Shown here in pieces: positions 56,458 to 64,000 of a DNA stretch of 64,000 nt. Both the position numbers and the translations under genes were made by a program. Below the pieces are notes generated by a model that was not told where the DNA came from, ran no database searches, and saw nothing but the letters and a program-made list of their open reading frames with translations. This stretch comes from Tetracentron sinense. Taxonomy: Eukaryota; Streptophyta; Magnoliopsida; Trochodendrales; Trochodendraceae. Where the stretch lies: positions 9,733,354 through 9,797,353 of the forward strand of contig CM026560.1 in assembly GCA_015143295.1 (NCBI GenBank). The letters run 5' to 3'. The stretch's first letter is position 1. Every line of letters starts with the position of its first letter.

Positions 56458-56577
56458 ATGTCGGCAGGTTCTGAGGGATCTGCTACTCCATTTGATGTTT
56501 GTGCCCCTGGTCCATGGGTGGAAGAGGAGTACGTCGAGGAGCCTTTGGAGGAACCTCCCGTAGAGGGTTATCTGTAG
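56458..56577 (+). CDS. Small acidic LTR frame, 39 codons (MSAG family), 3' LTR
   Basis: Twin of 48787-48906: M-S-A-G-S-E-G-S..., P-W-V-E-E-E-Y-V-E-E-P, same end. Differences include A to S at residue 8 and G to V at the residue after the W-V-E-E-E-Y core; the V form matches the 19074-19205 copy. Same upstream stem-loop (56430-56448). Confidence 0.5.
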   Translation: MSAGSEGSATPFDVCAPGPWVEEEYVEEPLEEPPVEGYL

Positions 56578-56869
56578 GTGGTGGTAGATTCTGAGTGGAT
56601 TAACTGTGGGTGAGATGAGAGTTTGATTTATGTATTTTGGCGGGCATGTCCGCACTTTCTTATGGTTACCTTTTGTATAAACTTGGATTTGCGTATGTAT
56701 ATACATAGAGGTTTGGTAGTCTTCCGCTGTGTTATGTAGAGTACGTTTCCGCTATTTATATCCTCTATTGTATATGCTCTGTGGGTTTTGCAGGTTGGTT
56801 TGTCAAGCAAATCATGTTTAGTCGTCCTAAGTTCACTCTAACTCCTAGGGTGGGTTTTGGGCCGCGACA

Positions 56870-57570
56870 AAGGTTCTAGAAACTAAGGAAGATAACTCCA
56901 TGAGTGTATCTGAAGAGTCAAAGACTCGAATTTCAGAATTGGAATCTGAAAGAAATAACCTGATTGAAAAAGTTAGATTTCTAGAAAAGGAATTTCTTGA
57001 TTTTCTTAAAGTTAAGGATGGGATAACTAAGAAAGTAACTGAACCCGAAAAAGAAGCTAGACTCCTTAGCAACACTCAAATATTGGATAAACTGACTAGC
57101 ACGCAACGCTCAACAGTGAACTTGTCCGGCATTGGACATCTAGACAGACCATCCGGTCCTTTGAATGTCGGAATAGTGTCTACTGCAACATTTGAGCCAA
57201 TACATGAAAATCCAAGATTTGTGAGTTCTAACTTCTTAGGATCAACATCCAGGATGCCAAACTCTCAGTTGTACCAAACTTTTGTCACTTCTGGACAAGG
57301 TAAAAATTCAACTGAAACTGAGAGAACAAAAGTTCAGTCCAAGGATAATAGATCTCCTCCTTCCAGGTTCATTCCCACTTGTCACCATTGTGGAGTGAAG
57401 GGTCACATCTGACCTAACTGCAAAGCCTTTAGGAGAAATCCCCGAAATGGTTCTTGGAATCAAACACAACATCAAGGGAATCTCCAAAGGCAAATTCAAG
57501 CCTTAGCAGAAAAGTCTAGGAGTTTGAGTGAAGAAGTGATGAAAATTGCTCAAGTCTCTAGTACATAATA
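56870..57570 (+). pseudogene. Sirevirus gag, second part
   Basis: Continues the Sirevirus after the chromovirus: a charged, probably coiled-coil stretch (E-S-K-T-R-I-S-E-L-E-S-E-R-N-N-L) and a second CCHC-type knuckle region (C-H-H-C-G-V-K-G-H) near 57.38-57.42 kb. Partly broken. Confidence 0.75.
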
Positions 57571-57613
57571 TGGTCGTGACACTTCTTATGCTCATCATGA
57601 AGAGGGTAACAGG

Positions 57614-60600
57614 ATGAACCAAAATGCAAGGTTCACCCAGAAAAGAAGGAAGAACAGGAGATCTAACAAAAAGAAGGTCATGCCTACAAATGAAGTGAAC
57701 AAAGACAATAGGGTTCCCCAAAAGTCGAAGTTCATTTATGTGAGAAAGGATGATCTAAAATGCCTTGTCATCCACACCGCTTTGAAAGCCCAAAATTCTG
57801 ATATGTGGTATTTTGATAGTGGATGCTTCACGCACATGACTGGTAACAAGTCCCTCTTTATTCATCTTGAGGAATGCTCAGATGAGACTGTTACTTTTGG
57901 TGATGGAAGCAAATCCTTTGTGAAAGAAAAATGTGTCATCCAAGCACCAGGCATTCCTAAACTGAAGGATGTCTTATTTGTAGAAGGACTGAAAGCTAAT
58001 CTAATTAGCATAAGTCAATTGTGCGATGATCACCATACTGTCAACTTTACCAACAACAAGTGCTCTGTTATGGATGACAAAGGTGTGTGTGTGTTGGAAG
58101 GGTCAAGAACCACTGACAACTGCTATGGTTTAATTCCTAGTGTTGGTTCTTCTCAAATGTGCAACAGGGCTAAAGTTGAAGAAGTTGAACTGTGGCACAG
58201 GAGGCTAGGTCACATGAATTTCAAAGACCTAAGTAAACTCTCAAAACACGAGTGTGTGAGAGGTGTGCCAAAGCTAGGGAAGCCCTCTACTGCTGTGTGT
58301 GGGCCATGTCAAATTGGCAAACAAATTAAAAGCCCACACAAGAAGGCTTCAAATATCTTTACCTCACACCCACTAGAACTAATACACATGGATCTTATGG
58401 GTCCAACTCGAACTGAAAGTCTAGGAGGAAAGCGATATATCCTAGTGATGGTTGATGATTTCTCAAGGATGTCATGGGTGGCATTCATAAGAGAGAATTC
58501 GGATGCATTTGAGAACTTGAAGAACATCTGCTTAAGAGTGCAAAATGAAAAAGGGTGCCCTATCACTCGTATTCGAAGTAATCATGGAAAGGAGTTTGAA
58601 AACTCCAAGTACAATGAATTTTGTGATGAAACGGGCATCAAGCATGAATTTTCAGCACCAATAACACCTCAACAAAATGGTGTGGTGGAAAGAAAGAATA
58701 GGGTGCTTCAAGAGATGGCTAGGGTGATGCTTCACAGCAACAACCTGGCTGCTCATTTCTGGGCTGAAGCAATTAGCACTGCATGCTATACTGTTAACAG
58801 AGTCTACACTAGGCCTGGAACTAGGAAGACACCTTATGAGCTGTGGTACAACAAGAAACCCAATGTCAAGTACTTTTGAGTATTCGGAAGTAAGTGCTAT
58901 ATCCTTAGGGATAGAGAGCAATTGGGTAAATTTGATTCTCGGAGTGATGAAGGGATTTTTCTTGGATATTCCACAAATAGTAGAGCTTATCGAGTGTACA
59001 ACTTGAGAACCTTTACTGTTATGGAGTCCATAAATGTGGTGGTTAATGACTCAAGATCTGAGTCCTTGCAACTAGAGGATGACAATGCTGATGAAGGTGT
59101 GAAAATTCCATTATCTAAATCAGAAGATGAATCACCTCCAAAGTCACCTCCTAAAAAACCTACACATCCTAGGGTTATGAGGCCTCACTCCTCAGCTGAA
59201 ATTATTAGAAACCTTGAAACTGGAGTGAGAACTCGAAAAGAAGTTGAAAATGAAGTTAGTCACTTTTGCTACACTCTACATTTGAGCCCAAAAATATAAC
59301 TGAAGCTCTCACTGATGAAAACTGGATAATTGCCATGCAAGAAGAGCTCAATCAATTTACAAGGAATGATGTATGGTTTTTAGTTCCTAGGCCTAAAAAT
59401 ACAAATGTTATTAGTACTAAATGGATTTTCAAGAACAAATCTGATGAACATGGTACTATTGTAAGAAACAAGGCAAGGTTAGTTGCACAGAGATATACTC
59501 AGATTGAGGGCATTGATTTCGATGAAACATTTGCTCCTGTTGCCCGACTGGAGTCTATCAGGATCTTGCTTGTTGTTGCATGCCATCTCAAATTCAAACT
59601 TTTTTAGATGGATGTCAAGAGTGCCTTTCTGAATGGTATTCTTCAGGAGGAAGTCTATGTGGAACAGCCAAAAGGGTTTGAGGACCCTAATCATCCTGAT
59701 CAGGTTTACCGATTAAAAAGGGCTCTCTATGGTTTGAAACAAGCTCCTAGAGCTTGGTATGAGAGATTGACTACTTACCTCTTAGAAAATGGATTTTCGA
59801 GAGGGGGAGTAGACAGAACCCTATTCATTAAAAACATCAATGATGATATGGTTCTTGCTCAGATTATGTTGATGATATTGTCTTTGGTTCCACATCAGAC
59901 TCACATGCACACTCCTTCGCTGAACAAATGAAGAATGAATTTGAGATGAGCATTGTTGGTGAGTTGAATTTCTTTCTTGGTCTGCAGGTAAAACAAATGA
60001 GCAATGGGGTTTCCGTGTCGAAAACTAAATATGCCAAAGACCTTGTAAATAAATTTGGCATGAGCTCAGCTAAACATGCTCGCACTCCTATGAGCACCAC
60101 CACCAAACTCAGGAAAGATACTTTAGGCAAAAATGTCGATCAAACCACATATCGAAGTATGATTGGTTGTCTGCTTTACCTCACTGCCAGTCGTCCTGAC
60201 ATTGCCTTTAGTGTCGGAGCTTGTGCTCGCTATCAAGTAAGCCCAAAAGAGTCACACTTACTTGCTGTTAAACAAATTATTCGATATGTAAGTGGAACTC
60301 TCTCTTTTGGCCTATGGTATCCCTTTGATACTAATGCCGTGGTTGTTGGGTATTCCGATGCCGACTGGGCCATAAATGCTGATGATAGGAAAAGCACATC
60401 CGGAGGATGCTTTTATGTTGAAAACTGTTTGGTTGCTTGGCTTAGCAAAAAACAAAATTCCATCTCTTTGTCTACTGCCGAGGCTGAGTACATTGCAGCC
60501 GGCAGTTGTTGCACTCAACTTCTGTGGATGAAACAGATGTTGCAGGACTACGAGATAGAATAGGGCACCATGACTGTGTATTGTGACAACACAAGTGCCA

Positions 60601-60807
60601 TCAACATCTCCAAAAACCCCGTGCAACACTCGCACCAAACACATAGACATTAGACACCACTTCATTCGAGAGCATGTTGAGCAAAATGTCATCACATTGG
60701 AATATGTGCAAACTGATACTCAACTTGCAGATCTACTAACCAAACCTCTAGACTCCCTTAGGTTTGAGTTTCTTAGGAAATACATCGGTGTGTGCAGTAT
60801 TGAGTGA
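57614..60807 (+). pseudogene. Sirevirus pol (PR, INT, RT, RNase H), broken
   Basis: Protease segment with W-Y-F-D-S-G-C near 57.81 kb. Integrase zinc part L-W-H-R-R-L-G-H ... C-G-P-C-Q (58.19-58.32 kb) and core (M-D-L-M-G-P near 58.39 kb; Q-Q-N-G-V-V-E-R-K-N near 58.67 kb). RT K-A-R-L-V-A-Q-R near 59.47 kb and [10 protein letters not shown] near 59.61 kb. RNase H S-D-A-D-W near 60.36 kb and S-T-A-E-A-E-Y-I-A near 60.47 kb. Order integrase-RT marks copia. Several open stretches, but not whole. Confidence 0.9.
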
Positions 60808-62400
60808 TTGAGTGTTTTTTTGATAGACTAGGTAATCTAATATCCATATCTCTTCCTAGTTCTATTCATTCGGTGTATATTATCAGTTTTTGCTTGTGTA
60901 TCTTATTTCAAAAGAAAAAAAAAAAGACTCCAAAAAGATTTTGGTTTTCTTTTAGTGATGTGCATGGCTGAATTTTTCTGGTACTCATAATACCTGTCCA
61001 AGATACATATTTGATCGCATTGAGTTCATGAGGATATCACACCTACCAAAGTGTCTTTAGGGACGTGCACATAGACTATCTTGCTAAATACAATTAGAAA
61101 TATGGCAAATACTGTTGCATTATCAGCTGCACTTGCACTCTGGCTATCACCTGCAGATGGTACATATCCCTATGAATAGGCAATGATATTAGTCATGATG
61201 GTTCTTCGAAGTGATAAAATCTGATTTGATCATGAAGGTACATCCCTCAAAATGTGCCCCAGTTTCAAAGTTTTATGCAACGGAAAGAGCTACCTCTGGG
61301 ATAGTGTGAAAGCCACTATTGGATGCAAACAGTATGAAATGGCTACCTAGGAGGACAGTAGGTATCTATCTGGGTCCTTAGAGTGAAAGCCCCTACTACC
61401 AATAGCTAGGGCTACCTACCCAGACAGTGTGAAAGCCACCACTGCATCTCAAAATTCAAAAGAAAAAGACTGATCATGAATAGTTTCACCAAACAAAAAT
61501 TCCATAAACTCTCTAAGAGCACCATATGAAAAGGGTAAAAATAGCACATAAGATTCTTCCTCCTTTGGATTACCCTATATGCATCTCTTAGTAATTTTTG
61601 AAGCTTGGTGTTCCTAAAATGCACTAATGTTCTTATCTATCTAAGGGTGCCTACCTCTAAAGGTGTACGGTCCGAATTTCACCTCCACACTTCACATTGA
61701 TGATATAGCCTATTACTAATTTTACATTAGCTTGTGTGCCTGTGTCTTGCCATCCCTTGTGCATAGTGTTGATGGAAATTTCCTCGTATATTCATCATCT
61801 TATACTACACATTCTTGGACATGGTATTATTTTGCTACTTGCAAAATTTACACATAATGGATTTTCTTATTGGCGAAATCATGGTGAAATTTGTTTTGCA
61901 AAATGGAGGATTTTTGAAAAATTTTTACTAGCAAATTGCCTATTTTTGGTTGATTTTGAAGGTTTTCAAGGAAAGATTTTACCTTACCATTCTATAAACC
62001 CTTGGGTCATTAGCATGATCTGATTTTTTTTGGAAGGTTTTGACATTCTTTTTTAGATTTTCCAGAGATTCTTCTCTAAAATGTTGCCCCCTCACATGCC
62101 ACACATCATCCAAATGGGTGTCACGCATCTCTTATAGGTTCAGAAAATTCTGCCACAAAGGGTCGACCTTGAATGGTCATTCGGTCGACCGAACACAGCC
62201 AAAGGGTCATTCATTGAGTCTTACCATTTTGGAGTTTTCTTCTGCAAGATTCCTACTGGGGTTACCCTATTTTCAGCCCTCACATGCGTGCTCTCAAGTT
62301 TTTATCGTGATCTCAGGCTTTCAAGGTTCCACTGGATCTGTTTTTGCAAGTTACAAACCCTCTCACCTGGCTCACGATTGCTTCAACACCTCAGTGTAGC
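60808..62400 (+). other. Sirevirus spacer between pol and env-like region
   Basis: Mostly non-coding, with a poly-A-rich stretch after pol (~60.91 kb) and repeated 'gtgaaagccac' phrases (61.30-61.45 kb). Near 62160-62215 two GGTCGACC sites resemble the U3 palindromes of the element's own LTR. Frames at 61736-62023 and 62040-62399 match nothing I know. Confidence 0.6.
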
Positions 62401-62430
62401 CTAGATCTTTAGATCCTTTATGCTCCAAGG

Positions 62431-64000
62431 TTGTCTCTCCGTACTCGGCTCCTCCATGCTTTATGTGAGCTGCTCACTCCACTAGAAGGTCCCTTGCCTA
62501 GCCGTATTGGTTCTTCCACTTTGTCGTACAGTCCTCCACCACCACTTGGTTTGGTTCTAGGGACTGTTCTCAGCACTCCCAGCCTTCCCTCTTCTCCTCC
62601 ACGTCCTCCTCAAGGTAAAACTCTACATTCTCTTCAGTTTCTTGCATTTGGATCTATGGCTATTGAGTATCTTCTTCTCATTGCCTCCATTCTCATGGCG
62701 GGTCGCCCTAAGCCCCGCCTCATCACTTCTTGAGATGAAGATGATCTCCCTAAGTCTGAGGATGCATCATATGATGCTGGCTATGACATCCATGTGGGCT
62801 GTGCAGTCCACTCTAGGGTTCCTCCACCCTCAACTTCCCATAAGAAAGCCATGGGTGCTTCCGGTTCAAAGCCCTCAGCCAAATCCAAGGGTAAATCTCA
62901 AGTCCCCACTCCTGAGCCAGAAATTGTGCGATTTCGCACCACAGGGAATGAATAGCTTTATAATACTTGGCTTAAAAATAGGGCTGTTGTAATTGAACGG
63001 GCCACTGTCATTTCAGATTTTACCCATCTTGGTTTCGAGGAAATCATTACCTCTCGCCAATGGTCTGGTCTTTTAAAAGTGTCTGGTTATGCAAGTCTAG
63101 ACCTGATTCGAGAATTTTATGCGAACATTTATTCTGTCAACCCTCATAATTTTTCCTTCAAAACTCAGGTTAGGGGTAAGAAAATTCTCATTAATCTGGA
63201 TGTCATTGCGTTTTTCATTAGTGCCCCACGGGTTCCAGGAGCCTATTACCCTTATCTTTATCCCACCGATGAGGATAAACATGATTTGGACAAAGTGGCC
63301 AGCAATCTTTGTGATGATCCTTCAATAAAATGGACTCATCCTCATTTACCTCACTCTAATCTTTCGTACTTGGGTTGCCTATTTCATCTTATTATGTGTT
63401 CCAACATTCATCCCAAGGTGCATTCTACTAATCTAAGTGTTGATCGGGCTCTATTCTTGTATAGTGTCATGACTGGTGACACTATTGATACTGGTGCCCA
63501 CATTATCGACCTAATCCTTTAGGCTATCGCTGTGCATCAGAAGCGCGCGGCTCTTCCTTTTGGTGTCCTCATCACCAATCTTATGTTTGCTAAGGGTATT
63601 CGGGCTCGTTCCTCTGAGGCTATCAAGCCTTAGGACCCATCTATGCTTGTACCTTGACTAGTAGTATGTCCCATGTTACGATGCCGGAGCATGAGGAGGA
63701 CATTGATGATGATATCGCTCCGTCGGCTCCGGGTGTCGGTCTTGCTCCTAGCCATGCTAGAGCCCCTACGGGTCCCATGTCCTTCAAGACAATGGCTGCC
63801 ATGCTTGCTGATATGTCAGCTGCTCAGTCACACTTTGCCACTGATCTTTATGCCCGCCTGGATTCTCATGCCGCTGCTACTGAGGACGGTTTTTCGGCGA
63901 CTAATCACTGGATTGATGCTCTTTTCAATATGGTGCAGGCTTCTCGCTAGGAGCTTCGCGATTTCCGTTCTCGCTATCAGGATGATGTTGCTCGCCACTT
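62431..64000 (+). pseudogene. Sirevirus env-like region
   Basis: A proline- and serine-rich start (~62.43-62.65 kb), then from ~63.08 kb a segment with S-G-Y-A-S-L-D-L-I-R-E-F-Y-A-N and L-I-N-L-D-V-I-A-F-F-I, the kind of sequence found in the extra frame downstream of pol in Sireviruses (often labelled 'putative plant transposon protein'). A charged, alanine-rich segment follows (63.65-63.95 kb). Broken by about three or four breaks and cut by the window edge. No signal peptide or transmembrane helix is clear, so 'envelope' is by position only. Confidence 0.65.

Larger units (their letters stand above)
46653..56869 (+). mobile_element. Tekay/Del-type Ty3/gypsy chromovirus, nearly whole, TSD AAGGT
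   Basis: 5' LTR 46653-49198 (2,546 bp), primer site 49203, gag 49.56-50.7 kb, pol 50.79-54.20 kb, polypurine tract ~54292-54304, 3' LTR 54305-56869 (2,565 bp). Perfect AAGGT duplications (46648-46652, 56870-56874) lie inside Sirevirus gag. The C-terminal chromodomain-like segment and RT sequence place it with Tekay/Del. The LTRs differ by scattered single bases, by eye about 1-2%, so insertion is recent on usual plant LTR rates, perhaps about a million years or less. Pol is open end to end; gag appears broken, with about two or three breaks. Confidence 0.95.
54305..56869 (+). repeat. Chromovirus 3' LTR
   Basis: Near-identical to the 5' LTR. The 19-bp length difference is accounted for by one extra 25-bp tandem unit and two small indels elsewhere. 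Confidence 0.95.
43963..64000 (+). mobile_element. Sirevirus (Ty1/copia) with env-like region; broken; runs off window
   Basis: 5' LTR (43963-45178), primer site (45181), gag (45.2-46.65 and 56.87-57.57 kb), protease-integrase-RT-RNase H (57.6-60.8 kb), untranslated spacer, env-like region (62.4 kb to beyond the window). The long gag with two separate CCHC knuckles, the large pol and the extra 3' frame are features of the Sirevirus group. The 3' LTR is not in view. A chromovirus (46653-56869) sits inside gag. Gag and pol are only partly open, with roughly ten breaks overall, so it is inactive; it is older than the chromovirus within it. Confidence 0.88.

Noticed and set aside
62431-64000. Retrovirus-type envelope glycoprotein
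   Set aside because: No signal peptide, membrane anchor or cleavage motif is evident; 'env-like' is positional naming only.

Overview
The window reads as nuclear DNA of a flowering plant, from a repeat-packed, probably heterochromatic region. Two things point there: a stretch of plastid ribosomal-operon DNA at the left end (rpl36, infA, the first codons of rps8, rpl14, in plastome order and orientation), and a dense stack of plant LTR-retrotransposon families (Ty3/gypsy Tekay/Del-type and Tat/Ogre-type; Ty1/copia, including a Sirevirus) with solo LTRs. LTR nests rule out a plastid genome and argue against a mitochondrial one. The species cannot be fixed. I found no nuclear protein-coding host gene and no tRNA or rRNA gene.

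Layout. 1-1440: plastid-derived DNA in two collinear blocks (1-~550 and ~921-1440); the rps8 body between them is replaced by an LTR U3-like piece. 1441-2493: end of a Tat-type LTR. 2494-18971: a broken copia element (copia-1) whose LTRs hold three solo LTRs (2875-5765, 12212-15268, 15452-17892), each with 5-bp target-site duplications (TSDs). 18972-28145: a patchwork of LTR fragments in both orientations, with one clean solo LTR (19828-21371) and several tandem arrays. 28160-28772: copia pol scrap carrying a 120-bp Tourist-like MITE. 28775-40938: reverse-strand Tat/Ogre material, namely a Tat LTR, then a second Tat element with 3' LTR, tandem arrays and a gag remnant; copia solo LTRs sit at 29329-31538 and 32027-34231. 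40939-~43957: 5' LTR and leader of another copia element (copia-2). 43963-past the window end: a Sirevirus with gag, pol and env-like remains, split by a young Tekay-type chromovirus (46653-56869).

Two patterns cut across the LTRs. (1) Tekay-like LTRs of clearly different sequence share a small acidic open frame of 26-46 codons. It starts M-S-A-G and, in four of five copies, carries W-V-E-E-E-Y; it follows a conserved stem-loop. (2) Nearly every LTR family here carries a cluster of short palindromes or hairpins just upstream of its TATA box. The motif differs by family but the position is the same. I rate these two as the observations most worth following, together with the plastid/LTR mosaic at the left edge.

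LTR elements are treated as fossils: family, extent, parts and general state only.
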